A DNA stretch of 64,000 nucleotides from positions 56,110-120,109 of the forward strand of contig QAKH01000092.1 of NCBI GenBank assembly GCA_003343885.1, given 5' to 3'. Position numbers and translations under genes: made by a program. Positions 43,626 through 52,176 of the stretch are shown piece after piece (within the stretch, counting starts at the first letter, position 1; each line of letters starts with the position of its first letter). The notes under the pieces were generated by a model. It searched no databases and was not told where the DNA came from. It saw only the letters and a program-made list of their open reading frames with translations. This DNA is from Clostridiales bacterium. GTDB lineage: Bacteria > Bacillota > Clostridia > Oscillospirales > CAG-382.

Positions 43626-43664
43626 CCGGCGGCAAACTGAAAAGAAAGATTTCAGCGCCGCCGG
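43626..43664 (+). other. strong intercistronic hairpin between BMC-H and BMC-P genes
   Basis: CCGGCGGC (43626-43633) pairs with GCCGCCGG (43657-43664), with an inner stem CTGAAA/TTTCAG and a small internal loop. No U-run follows, so it is not a full terminator. It may lower expression of the downstream vertex protein relative to hexamers by attenuation or protect the upstream mRNA end. Confidence 0.7.
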
Positions 43665-43789
43665 AGGATGCAGCTTTATTCAAAATGTGCGGAAAATGCC
43701 CGTAGATAGACCGGGCTTAGTTGTTTACGCTCTCGTAGCGCAGTGTATCGCTTTGGTTTGAGAAGCTTAAGAAAGGCACGGGCAGGGAA

Positions 43790-44065
43790 ATGATAATAGG
43801 CAAAGTTGTGGGGCATGTAGTTTCCACACGCAAGAATGAAAATTTAATCGGACAAAAGTTATTGATTGTTGAGCCCCATGAAAAACTAAAGGGCAATATG
43901 GGTGCATCTAATTTCATCGCTATTGACAATGTAGGGGCCGGTATCGGAGAAACGGTTTTAGTTGCATGCGGAAGCGCAGCCAGAATAGGATGCGGTTTGC
44001 AGAATGCTCCGGTTGACGCGGCTATTGTCGGAATTATTGACGATCCGACAAGTCTGAATGATTGA
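43790..44065 (+). CDS. BMC-P vertex protein (EutN/CcmL family)
   Basis: Pentameric protein of 91 residues that caps the twelve vertices of the shell. Family pattern: MIIGKVVGHVVSTRKNENL at the start, LLIVEPHE, IAIDNVGAGIGETVLVACGSAAR and the ending IVGIIDDP. It lies after the hairpin at 43626-43664. One BMC-P copy suffices for a closed shell, so operon 2 carries all needed facet and vertex components. Confidence 0.94.
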   Translation: MIIGKVVGHVVSTRKNENLIGQKLLIVEPHEKLKGNMGASNFIAIDNVGAGIGETVLVACGSAARIGCGLQNAPVDAAIVGIIDDPTSLND

Positions 44066-44146
44066 TTGAATGGTTTGACGCTTGATTTGCATTGTGCCGT
44101 GCAGTCGCTGCAACGGTTTTTATGAGATTATAAAGGAATGGTCAAA

Positions 44147-45478
44147 ATGGATTTTAACGCCCTTTCTAAAATTATGAAAGATGCCGGTGTTGCCGGCGCC
44201 GGCGGAGCAGGATTTCCGTCGTATGCAAAATTAAATAAGGCAGCAGATACAATAATTTTGAACTGCGCAGAGTGTGAGCCGCTTTTGAAGCTCCACAGAC
44301 AGGTTCTTCAGTTCCATGCTGAGGAAATTCTCGACGCCCTTTCTGTTATTGCTGAAACCGTCGAGGCTACTAAAGTCATTATTGCCGTCAAGCCTTCTTA
44401 TAAGGAAGCAATAGCGGCGGTAAATAAGTATATATCAAATTACCCGAATACCGAAATAGGCCTTCTTCCGGAGATATATCCTGCCGGAGACGAGGTTATT
44501 ACTATTTATGAAACTACCGGACGTGTTGTTCCTCCGGGAAAGATTCCGATAGCTGTCGGTGTTACGGTATTCAATGTTGAAACAGCACTCAATGTCGCAA
44601 GAGCTCTTAGAGAGAGCGCTCCTGTGACTTACAAATATATTACAATATGCGGAGAGGTCCGCAATCCGGTCACGCTTAAAGCACCGCTTGGTATGACATA
44701 CGGAGAGCTTATTGAGCTTGCCGGCGGAGCTACTGTGGAAAACCCGGTTCTTATTGCAGGCGGTCCTATGACAGGCAGCATAGCACATAAGAATGACGTT
44801 GTCACTAAAACTTCAAACGCAATTCTTGTTATGCCGGAACACCAGTACATAGTTGCAAAAAGACTTACTCCTTTAAGTATTGATATGAAGAGAGCAATGT
44901 CAGTTTGCTGCAATTGCAGAATGTGTACGGATCTGTGCTCGAGAAACCTGCTCGGTCATCCCATTGATCCTCAGCGCTTCATGCAGGTGGCTACAAGCGG
45001 AGTTGCAACAGATACTAAGCCGTATATCGGAACGTTTTTCTGCTCAGCATGCGGACTTTGCGAAATGTACGCCTGCGGACAGGGACTTAATCCGAGAACG
45101 ATGATTTCAGCAACCAAAGGAATGCTGCGTAAGAACGGAATAAAAATTCCTGATGATATAGTAGCCGACAAAGTATCCTCAACCAGAGAGTACCGTAAGG
45201 TTCCTATGGAAAGACTTACAGCACGCCTTGGACTTGAAAAATATAATCTTCCGGCACCGTTAAGTGAAGAACTTGTCGGTACTAAGAGAGTAAAGATAAT
45301 GCTTTCTCAAAGTATTGGAGCACCTGCAGTTGCTGCTGTAAAAGCAGGCGACACAGTGAAAGCGGGCGACGTTGTAGGCGCGCCTGCCGAGAACGCACTC
45401 AGTCTTCCGGTACATGCGTCTGTGAACGGCGTAGTTGCGGAAGTAACCGATAAGTACGTGCTTATAGAAGCAAAGTGA
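44147..45478 (+). CDS. pduS: PduS-type RnfC-like flavo-iron-sulfur electron-transfer protein
   Basis: Electron carrier of 443 residues related to RnfC. Order: N-terminal Gly-rich GVAGAGGAGFPSYAKL (flavin/nucleotide region), the SLBB-like middle part, two 4Fe-4S motifs (CCNCRMCTDLCSR and CSACGLCEMYACG), and a C-terminal barrel-sandwich tail (KAGDTVKAGDVVG). In Pdu compartments PduS is a cobalamin reductase. Here the core enzyme needs no B12, so it more likely moves electrons across the shell or recycles cofactor with PduT. ATG 44147 is nine bases after AAAGGA, and the ATG at 44138 abuts that site. Confidence 0.92.
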   Translation: MDFNALSKIMKDAGVAGAGGAGFPSYAKLNKAADTIILNCAECEPLLKLHRQVLQFHAEEILDALSVIAETVEATKVIIAVKPSYKEAIAAVNKYISNYPNTEIGLLPEIYPAGDEVITIYETTGRVVPPGKIPIAVGVTVFNVETALNVARALRESAPVTYKYITICGEVRNPVTLKAPLGMTYGELIELAGGATVENPVLIAGGPMTGSIAHKNDVVTKTSNAILVMPEHQYIVAKRLTPLSIDMKRAMSVCCNCRMCTDLCSRNLLGHPIDPQRFMQVATSGVATDTKPYIGTFFCSACGLCEMYACGQGLNPRTMISATKGMLRKNGIKIPDDIVADKVSSTREYRKVPMERLTARLGLEKYNLPAPLSEELVGTKRVKIMLSQSIGAPAVAAVKAGDTVKAGDVVGAPAENALSLPVHASVNGVVAEVTDKYVLIEAK

Positions 45479-45494
45479 TTGGGAGGATTGAAAA

Positions 45495-46043
45495 ATGAGT
45501 AAAGCCATCGGAATGGTTGAATATAAAACAGTGTCTGCCGGAATAACGGCGGCCGATACCATGGTAAAGACATCTGAGATTGAAGTTATACAGGCTTCTA
45601 CTGTATGTCCCGGAAAATACATAGTTCTTGTAACAGGAGAACTCAGCGCGGTAAAGGCATCTATCGATGCTGCAAAAGCAAAGCTTCCTGAGCAGCTTTC
45701 TGATAGTTTTGTGCTTGGTAATCCGCATGAAGATATATTCCAGGCAATATATGGCGGCGGAGAGATAGGCGACGCAAAATCACTTGGAGTACTCGAAACT
45801 TTTTCCGCTCCTTCAATAATTGTTGCCGCAGATACAGCTGCAAAAGCTTCCGAAGTAAAGCTTATTGAGCTCAGAATAGCGAGAGGTATGTGCGGTAAGT
45901 CCTATATGCTTCTCACAGGCACAGTTGCCTCTGTTACAGCAGCTATTGAACGTGCTAAGAAAGTTATAGGCGAAGAGGGAATGTTGCTCGACTATTCAGT
46001 AATACCTAATCCTGATAAGAGCATCTGGTCCAGCATACTTTAA
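45495..46043 (+). CDS. pduT: PduT-like BMC-T shell protein with pore cysteine
   Basis: Tandem-BMC-domain shell protein of 182 residues forming trimers. Domain 1 starts KAIGMVEYKTVSAGITAAD and domain 2 starts SLGVLETFSAPSIIVAAD. Cys38 in STVCPGKYIVL is at the position where PduT trimers bind a [4Fe-4S] cluster in the central pore. A second Cys occurs at the matching place of domain 2 (RGMCGKSYM). It directly follows pduS, its usual partner, 16 bp apart, which supports an electron conduit across the shell. Strong GGGAGGA ribosome-binding site. Confidence 0.93.
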   Translation: MSKAIGMVEYKTVSAGITAADTMVKTSEIEVIQASTVCPGKYIVLVTGELSAVKASIDAAKAKLPEQLSDSFVLGNPHEDIFQAIYGGGEIGDAKSLGVLETFSAPSIIVAADTAAKASEVKLIELRIARGMCGKSYMLLTGTVASVTAAIERAKKVIGEEGMLLDYSVIPNPDKSIWSSIL

Positions 46044-46104
46044 TTAGAACTAAACAGAGGTGGCGCTGATACCGCCACCTTTGCTTGCAGAATTCGGAGG
46101 AAAC

Positions 46105-46863
46105 ATGCTTCCAATTGAGAGAAGAAACGAGATTCTTACAAAACTTACCTTAGACGGAAAAGTAATAGTTGGAGATCTCGCTCAGTACTATAACGTGACT
46201 GAGGAAACAATACGCCGTGACCTTGATAAGCTTGAAAAAGACGGCCTGGCAAAGAAAACATACGGGGGGGCAGTGAGAAATGACAGCCTCAATGTTGATT
46301 TGCCTTTTACAGTTCGAAAACAAACTAATGTTGAGGGAAAAAAGTATATTGCCGACGTAATAGGCGGACTGATAAACGACGGGGATTATATACTCCTTGA
46401 TTCAAGCACAACAGCTCTTTTTACTATAAAAAGTATAGCGGAAAAAAAGAATATAACACTTATAACAAATTCTATTGAGATACTACTTGAAATTCCTCAG
46501 AAAAGTGACTGGCGAATAATTTCCACCGGCGGAGAACTGGTGAGAAACGGACTTTCTTTTTCAGGAAGACTTGCAGAAAGAGTTGTCAGCGAATATAATG
46601 TGGATCTTGCAGTTATATCCTGCAAAGGCTTTGATATGCAAAAGGGGATAACCGATACTCGCGATTATAACGCACAGATAAAAAAAGCGTTTATGCTTTC
46701 GGCTAAAAAAATATATCTTGCTGTTGACAATACAAAGTTTGATAAAACATCTTTTGTAAGGTTTGCTGAAATATCTGATATTGATGCAGTAGTGACGGAT
46801 GTTGAGCCGTCCGAAGAGTGGAAAAAATATTTGTCCGGCAATAATGTAGAACTGTACTATTGA
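46105..46863 (+). CDS. DeoR/GlpR-family transcriptional regulator
   Basis: Regulator of 252 residues. An N-terminal DeoR helix-turn-helix (LPIERRNEILTKL, VGDLAQYYNVTEETIRRDL, then DGLAKKTYGGAV) precedes the DeoRC sugar-phosphate-sensing domain (GDYILLDSSTTALF, ITLITNSIEIL). ATG 46105 follows CGGAGGAAAC; an upstream in-frame start at 46060 is only leader. It lies within operon 2, which is common for local regulators sensing a pathway sugar phosphate. It may repress both microcompartment operons; the paired motifs at 35713 and 40095 are candidate sites. Confidence 0.93.
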   Translation: MLPIERRNEILTKLTLDGKVIVGDLAQYYNVTEETIRRDLDKLEKDGLAKKTYGGAVRNDSLNVDLPFTVRKQTNVEGKKYIADVIGGLINDGDYILLDSSTTALFTIKSIAEKKNITLITNSIEILLEIPQKSDWRIISTGGELVRNGLSFSGRLAERVVSEYNVDLAVISCKGFDMQKGITDTRDYNAQIKKAFMLSAKKIYLAVDNTKFDKTSFVRFAEISDIDAVVTDVEPSEEWKKYLSGNNVELYY

Positions 46864-46930
46864 TAAACCGGTATACAAAAGTTTTTAGACCATGGAAACT
46901 TGCCTTACTTTATTGAAAGGATAAGACAGT

Positions 46931-48070
46931 ATGCAGAGATTTAAGTTAAAAACTGATATAATATTTGGAAATGACGCACTTCTTGCGCTTAAAAATATAA
47001 AAAGTCAAAGCGCTGTGCTGTTTACCGACGCTTTTATGGTGTCAAGCGGAACAGCTGATAAGGTAGCCTCATATATGACATCTTGCGAGAAGGTCTCGGT
47101 GTATTCCGAAGTAAAGCCTGATCCTCCGGTTGAACTGATTTCTTCAGCCGTAAAATTTGTGATGGATTGTGCTGCGGATACAGTTGTCGCACTTGGCGGC
47201 GGAAGCTCAATAGATGCGGCTAAATCAACGCTCATGATTATAAGGGAGCACTATAAAAAGGAAATAACACTTATTGCTATACCGACGACCAGCGGAACAG
47301 GTTCGGAAGTTACTCAGTTTGCGGTAGTTACAGATACAGCTGCCGGAAAGAAGATTCCTCTTGTTGACGAGAGTATGCTTCCGGCAACCGCCATTCTCGA
47401 TGCGGAACTTGTAAAAAGCGTTCCTCCGGCAATAACAGCAGATACCGGATTTGATGTTCTCACTCATGCACTCGAAGCTTACATGTCAACAAATGCTAAT
47501 GATTTTTCCGATGCACTTGCGGAAAAGGCTGTTGAGCTTGTTGCTGAAAATCTTGTACCGGTATACAAAAACGGTTCAGATCTTGAGGCAAGAGCAAAAA
47601 TGCACACTGCGTCATGTCTTGCAGGTATAGCATTCAACGAAGTGAGCCTCGGCATAAATCATGGTATTGCACACGCACTCGGAGCGCAGTTCCATATTCC
47701 TCACGGAAGAGCCAATGCAATGGTATTGCCGCACGTGTTGTATTTTAACGCTGAGTTGGATATTAAATTCTGTGTAAAGTTTGACTGTAAAACAGCAGAT
47801 AAACTTGAAATGCTGGCAAGACGTCTCGGTTACCCGGCAAACAGCCCTGATATCGGCGTAAGAAATATGATACAGCGTATAAAAGAATTCCAGCGTGTAC
47901 TTAAAATACCTATGACGCTTGGAGATGCCGGTGTCACAAAAGCTCAGTACGATAAAGTAAAGGATTTCATAATAGATAGCGCACTTAACGATGCTTGTAC
48001 GCTTACAAATCCGAGAAAAGCAACATATAAGGATGTCGAAGGAATCCTTGAAAAAATTGCCAAATTCTAA
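46931..48070 (+). CDS. pduQ: iron-containing alcohol dehydrogenase (PduQ-like)
   Basis: Type III alcohol dehydrogenase of 379 residues that would reduce the aldehyde product (for example propanal to 1-propanol) and regenerate NAD+. The NAD-binding GGGSSIDAAKS and TTSGTGSEVTQF are present. The iron ligands lie in TGFDVLTHALEAYMS and in GINHGIAHALGAQFHIPHGRANA, which has the family HxxxH...H arrangement. No encapsulation helix is seen at the N-terminus, but PduQ is held through partner proteins in known systems. Last gene of operon 2; terminator at 48117-48153. Confidence 0.93.
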   Translation: MQRFKLKTDIIFGNDALLALKNIKSQSAVLFTDAFMVSSGTADKVASYMTSCEKVSVYSEVKPDPPVELISSAVKFVMDCAADTVVALGGGSSIDAAKSTLMIIREHYKKEITLIAIPTTSGTGSEVTQFAVVTDTAAGKKIPLVDESMLPATAILDAELVKSVPPAITADTGFDVLTHALEAYMSTNANDFSDALAEKAVELVAENLVPVYKNGSDLEARAKMHTASCLAGIAFNEVSLGINHGIAHALGAQFHIPHGRANAMVLPHVLYFNAELDIKFCVKFDCKTADKLEMLARRLGYPANSPDIGVRNMIQRIKEFQRVLKIPMTLGDAGVTKAQYDKVKDFIIDSALNDACTLTNPRKATYKDVEGILEKIAKF

Positions 48071-48116
48071 TTTTGCTTTTCGATGCGTTTTGTTTTTGTA
48101 AATATGTTTTATATAA

Positions 48117-48153
48117 AAATCTCCGCCGCCCATTTGTCGGGCGGCGGAGATTT
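48117..48153. terminator. bidirectional terminator after operon 2
   Basis: A 15-bp perfect stem (48117-48131 with 48139-48153) around CTCCGCCGCCC has T-rich sequence on both outer sides. It lies between operon 2 and the leftward sialidase-like gene. Confidence 0.9.
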
Positions 48154-48186
48154 ATTTTTGCATTAAATATTAAGTTGTTTGCCAAA

Positions 48187-49299
48187 CTATTTTACAAAAT
48201 GCCTGGGCAGTTCCCAAATGCTTTGCATAATTACACAGTTGCTTTCTCCGGGCTTTTGCTGATAGTAAACTGTGAGTATACGACCGTCATCAAGCTCAAC
48301 ACTGCACGGATATCCAAGGTCGGAAGAAGGTCCGTCATCGCGCAGTACGTAATCCACATCCCAGGTTTTTCCGCTGTCCGTACTGAACATCACTCTTTGT
48401 CCGAAAGGCGGGGTACGCCTGCCGTATGCGCTGATAAGAACGCCGCTGCTGTGGCACAGCAAATGAGGCGGAGAACCATCTACGCCAAGCGGCTTTGGCT
48501 GCGTCCAGCTTTTGCCGCCGTCAAGTGATTCGCTCTGATAGATAGTAAATAACTGAACCTTATCCGTGTAGTAGTTTTGAACGCGAATGTGCACAATGAT
48601 ATGTGTGTCGCTCAAGGCTAAGGCGTGTGGCTCGGCGCTCATCATTTTTCTGCCTTCAACGTAAACCGGTTCAATTGCCGAAAGAAACTCAAATTCGTCG
48701 TTTTCGTTCAGCACATGACATTCTATTCTGTCCTTTTCCAAGTTTTCAGTATAGCCGCTGAATACCCTGCCTATATACAGAACCTTTCCGCCCGGCAAAG
48801 CGCAGACACCGTGAGGAGCGGTAACTTTGCATCTCTTAATTTCAGAGAAAGTGTAACCTCCGTCATGGCTTATTCTGTACGTTGAGCCGAGGTATTTCTT
48901 CTCTGCCTCGTCAAAATTCAACATGTTCAGATACGCACTTATGAGATTAAACTTTGGTGTGCCGAAATTGCGTTTGTTCCAGTCGTATTGCATGGATCTT
49001 GTATTGTTGAACGAAGTGAAAATAACACGCCCATCAGCAGTTACCGTAATACCGGCGTCCCTGTCGTCAAGCGGTGTGTCTATGACAGGAGCAGGGCGGG
49101 TCCAGGTACTGCCGCTGTCTGAACTGTAACATATTACTGATTTTCCGAACGGACATACATGTGACAGACGAAAGCCTGAGGCGGCAGCGGCAAGAGTGCC
49201 GTCCGGAAGCCTGGTGACGCTTGGCCACCCGAAGTAGTTAAACGGGCTGTCGGGATTTTCGCAAACAATGCTGTTTATACAGTTTATTTTTTTATCCAT
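48187..49299 (-). CDS. BNR-repeat glycosidase-like protein (sialidase superfamily)
   Basis: Six-bladed beta-propeller protein of 370 residues with four Asp boxes: SSDSGSTWT, SHDGGYTFS, SLDGGKSWT and STDSGKTWD. This places it in the sialidase superfamily. No signal peptide is present, so it would act inside the cell, probably on small imported glycosides. Arg-triad residues of true sialidases are not clearly assignable, so the sugar could differ from sialic acid. GGAGGT precedes ATG 49299. It ends a leftward sugar operon with NagB and two isomerases. Confidence 0.82.
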   Translation of the reverse strand: MDKKINCINSIVCENPDSPFNYFGWPSVTRLPDGTLAAAASGFRLSHVCPFGKSVICYSSDSGSTWTRPAPVIDTPLDDRDAGITVTADGRVIFTSFNNTRSMQYDWNKRNFGTPKFNLISAYLNMLNFDEAEKKYLGSTYRISHDGGYTFSEIKRCKVTAPHGVCALPGGKVLYIGRVFSGYTENLEKDRIECHVLNENDEFEFLSAIEPVYVEGRKMMSAEPHALALSDTHIIVHIRVQNYYTDKVQLFTIYQSESLDGGKSWTQPKPLGVDGSPPHLLCHSSGVLISAYGRRTPPFGQRVMFSTDSGKTWDVDYVLRDDGPSSDLGYPCSVELDDGRILTVYYQQKPGESNCVIMQSIWELPRHFVK

Positions 49300-49359
49300 C
49301 TTAATTACCTCCGTTTAAAGTATGAAGGGGACAGATAAATGAAAAAAAGCGAAGTCAAT

Positions 49360-50067
49360 CTATTCGTTGAAAGCAACAATGACGTCGTTATGCAGATTTA
49401 GCAGTGTTGCCGGGGAGGAAGTGTCAATCTGACCTTCAAGCATCTTGTGGAAAGCGTTGAGCTTTTTGTTTCCGCTTATCGCGATTATAATTTTTTTCGA
49501 TTTAAGAATGGTTCCCACTCCCATAGTCAGAGCGTGGCGAGGGACCTCGTCGGCACTGGCGAAAAAGCGGGAATTCGCCTCAATGGTAGATTCCGTTAGA
49601 GCCGTGAGGTGCGTCTTGTTGTCAAGCTTTGACGCCGGCTCATTAAAGCCGATGTGTCCGTTTTCACCAAGACCTAAAAGCTGGAGGTCTATTCCTCCGT
49701 ATTGCTCGACAAGCTCGTCATACCTGCGGCATTCTTCCTCCGGATTGCCGCATGAGCCGTCGGGAATGTGAATATTTTTTTCGGGTACATTGACATAATC
49801 GAATAAATTTTTTCGCATGTAATAGTGGTAGCTTTGGGGATTGTCCGGTGAAATAGGATAGTATTCATCGAGATTGAATGTCACGCACTTTGAAAAATCC
49901 ACTTTTCCGGCATTGTATAATCTCACTAAATGCTCGTACGCTCCGAGTGGGGTAGAACCGGTCGCAAGCCCAAGTACACTGTCAGGCTTGAGTAAAAGCT
50001 GTGACGCTATAAGCTCGGCAATAAATACCGACATGTCGGCATACGTTTCAAATTTTTCTATTCTCAT
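49360..50067 (-). CDS. nagB: glucosamine-6-phosphate deaminase
   Basis: Converts glucosamine-6-phosphate to fructose-6-phosphate and ammonia, cytoplasmic. Protein of 235 residues with all key regions: LGLATGSTPLGAYEHL (phosphate loop), FNLDEYYPI (catalytic Asp), LGLGENGHIGFNEP (catalytic His/Glu stretch). The short length matches the Firmicutes type that lacks the allosteric C-terminal part. Its place with the sialidase-like and isomerase genes suggests the operon feeds on amino-sugar-containing glycans. Confidence 0.95.
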   Translation of the reverse strand: MRIEKFETYADMSVFIAELIASQLLLKPDSVLGLATGSTPLGAYEHLVRLYNAGKVDFSKCVTFNLDEYYPISPDNPQSYHYYMRKNLFDYVNVPEKNIHIPDGSCGNPEEECRRYDELVEQYGGIDLQLLGLGENGHIGFNEPASKLDNKTHLTALTESTIEANSRFFASADEVPRHALTMGVGTILKSKKIIIAISGNKKLNAFHKMLEGQIDTSSPATLLNLHNDVIVAFNE

Positions 50068-50119
50068 TTATATTTTCACTTAATCCTTTTGTCGTGTGTT
50101 TTGCTAAGTACAGGAATGA

Positions 50120-50992
50120 TTACTGCCAGTCAAGTTCGGCAAGAAAGCCTTTCAAGTTTGAAAGTCCGCGGAATATCGCGTTAATGCAGTCCTCAGCGCC
50201 TTCAAATTCTATTGACAGATATCCGCTGTAACCGGCACGCTTCAATATTGAAAGACAGCGCTTAACAGGAATATCGCCTTCGCCGACAACCGTGCCGCAG
50301 AAATACTTTCCGCCTCGTGTCATGGCACGACATGTGCCGTAAGGCTCATTTCTCACAAGCATATCTTTAACATGAGCGTGAACCGCGTAAGGCGCAACAC
50401 GGGAAACTGCAAGAGCCGGATCCTCGTCAGCGCAAATGAAGTTGCCCATATCTACAAGAAGTCCGTAGTTGTCGTGAGCAACGGCGTTGAAAAGCCTCTC
50501 GACTCTGTCGCTGTCCTGAGCAATATAACCATGATTTTCGGTACAGGTGCGAATTCCGAGCTTTTCGCCGTATTCCGTAACCTTTCTTGCTCCATCAGCA
50601 ATATACGGAAGCATCATGTCAAAACTACGGGAAGCGCCTTTGGTACCGAGGGAATAGCATACGTCGTGGCGCATTACTCCGGCTCCCAAAACAGCAGCTA
50701 CTTCGAGCTGTGAGCATAGCCTTTGTACTTCAGCTTCACGCTCGGCGGCGCTGTCCTTGTATAAGCAAGCGCCGATAGTGTAGGCGTTGATAGTCATACC
50801 AAGCGAGTCAGCCTTTTCACGTATAGCGACAGCGTTTTTCTTCTGCTTCTCAATATCGCCGGCACCGTCAATGTCGGTAAATTCAATAGCGTCGAATCCT
50901 AATTCTTTTGCCTTTTCCACGCAGTCGGGCTGAGTCATTTTTCCGCTTCTTATGTACTGGGCAAATGAGTATGAGCTTACGGATATTTTCAT
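50120..50992 (-). CDS. TIM-barrel sugar phosphate isomerase/epimerase family protein
   Basis: Protein of 290 residues of the xylose-isomerase-like TIM-barrel (AP endonuclease 2) superfamily: KISVSSYSFAQYIRSGKMTQ, GFDAIEFTDID, ENHGYIAQDSDRV, DMGNFICADEDPA, HAHVKDM and SIEFEGAEDC. The Glu, Asp, His and Glu residues in these strands form the usual metal site. Substrate unknown; such proteins act on free sugars, inositols or sugar phosphates. ATG 50992 is six bases after AGAGGTGG. It lies just downstream of the Gfo/Idh/MocA gene, 12 bp away. Confidence 0.85.
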   Translation of the reverse strand: MKISVSSYSFAQYIRSGKMTQPDCVEKAKELGFDAIEFTDIDGAGDIEKQKKNAVAIREKADSLGMTINAYTIGACLYKDSAAEREAEVQRLCSQLEVAAVLGAGVMRHDVCYSLGTKGASRSFDMMLPYIADGARKVTEYGEKLGIRTCTENHGYIAQDSDRVERLFNAVAHDNYGLLVDMGNFICADEDPALAVSRVAPYAVHAHVKDMLVRNEPYGTCRAMTRGGKYFCGTVVGEGDIPVKRCLSILKRAGYSGYLSIEFEGAEDCINAIFRGLSNLKGFLAELDWQ

Positions 50993-51004
50993 ACATGCCA
51001 CCTC

Positions 51005-52066
51005 TTACTTAATGATTACTTCGTGACCGGTTCTGCCAGACTCGTAAATTGCGTCAAGAATCTTCATTACTTCAATGCCGTCCTCAGCTTTCGCGATACA
51101 TTCAGTACCGTTGGCGATGCAGTCAATGAAATGAGCCATCTCGTTTACGAACATGTCACCGGCTTCTTTATAATGGTCAGTCTTTACGTTTATATCGGCG
51201 AGAAAATCATTGTATTCTCCGTAAATCTTAACTCCGTTTGACAAATCCATACCTGCCTTAGTGCCGTATAGCTGTCTTTTTGCTATGTCCTCGCCGTTTA
51301 TGCTGTATGTAGCCTCAAGCTGAGTTACCGCGCCGTTGTCATATCTGATAAGAGCCGTCGCGAAATCCTCGACCGTGCAGGGATCGTCAGGCTTTGCGTC
51401 GCGCGGAATCCAGCCTACGCTGTTTTTTAAGTAATCTCTCTTGCCGAGCTTTGTTTCAACTGCCGCGTAAACGCTTACAGGCTTGGGCTTGCCCATGAGA
51501 TATCTTGTAAGGTCTATTACGTGAACGCCGAGGTCTATTACAGGACCGCCGCCGCTTCTTGACTTGTCGGCAAACCATCCGCCGGGATTTCCGTGACGGC
51601 GGACATATTGTGCCTTGGAGTAGTATATATCTCCGAGATAATCTTTTTTGATAAAGTCCATTGCGATTTTTGCTTCGTTTGAGAAACGAAGTACGAAACC
51701 TATCATGAGAAGCTTTCCGTTTTTGTCGGCAGCTTCCTTCATACGGATTGCTTGCTCAGCATTGTACGCCATAGGCTTTTCGCAAAGTACGTTGAGTCCG
51801 GCGTTTAAAGCCTTAATTGAACACTCGGCGTGGTTGCAGTTCCAAACGCATACGTCAGCTGCGTCAAGCTCGGGAAGCTCCTTTAACATGGTATCTACGT
51901 CCGTGTAACGTCTTGTTATGCCGTATTTGTCGGCGGTTTCCGCAAGTCTTTCGGGATTGATGTCGCATATAGCGTATATTTCAGCGTCCGGAACTTTTTT
52001 GTATGCGTCAAGATGTGCGTTTGCTATATTTCCTGCGCCTATGAGCGCAACCTTTACTTTTGACAT
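51005..52066 (-). CDS. Gfo/Idh/MocA-family oxidoreductase
   Basis: NAD(P)-dependent sugar dehydrogenase-like protein of 353 residues. The N-terminal Rossmann domain has KVALIGAGNIANAHLDAY, and the family signature EKPMAYNAEQA follows with its catalytic Lys. The C-terminal alpha/beta domain includes GGPVIDLGVHVIDLTRYLMG, where the conserved Asp and His are seen. Substrate unknown; inositols, amino sugars and glycosides by oxidation-elimination are all known. CAAGGAGAT precedes the ATG. It is between two TIM-barrel isomerase genes. Confidence 0.9.
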   Translation of the reverse strand: MSKVKVALIGAGNIANAHLDAYKKVPDAEIYAICDINPERLAETADKYGITRRYTDVDTMLKELPELDAADVCVWNCNHAECSIKALNAGLNVLCEKPMAYNAEQAIRMKEAADKNGKLLMIGFVLRFSNEAKIAMDFIKKDYLGDIYYSKAQYVRRHGNPGGWFADKSRSGGGPVIDLGVHVIDLTRYLMGKPKPVSVYAAVETKLGKRDYLKNSVGWIPRDAKPDDPCTVEDFATALIRYDNGAVTQLEATYSINGEDIAKRQLYGTKAGMDLSNGVKIYGEYNDFLADINVKTDHYKEAGDMFVNEMAHFIDCIANGTECIAKAEDGIEVMKILDAIYESGRTGHEVIIK

Positions 52067-52176
52067 GATTGTAATCTCCTTGAAAATAAGTAGTTTTAGT
52101 AATTTTAATCAAGTAATGCTGATTTTTATTAAGTCAAGGCATCTTAAGTCAGGGCATCCTTTTACATAACGTAAAA

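Noticed and set aside
44147..45478. PduS acting as cobalamin reductase
   Set aside because: The dehydratase of this locus is a glycyl radical enzyme, and no cobalamin-dependent enzyme, reactivase or adenosyltransferase domain is present.
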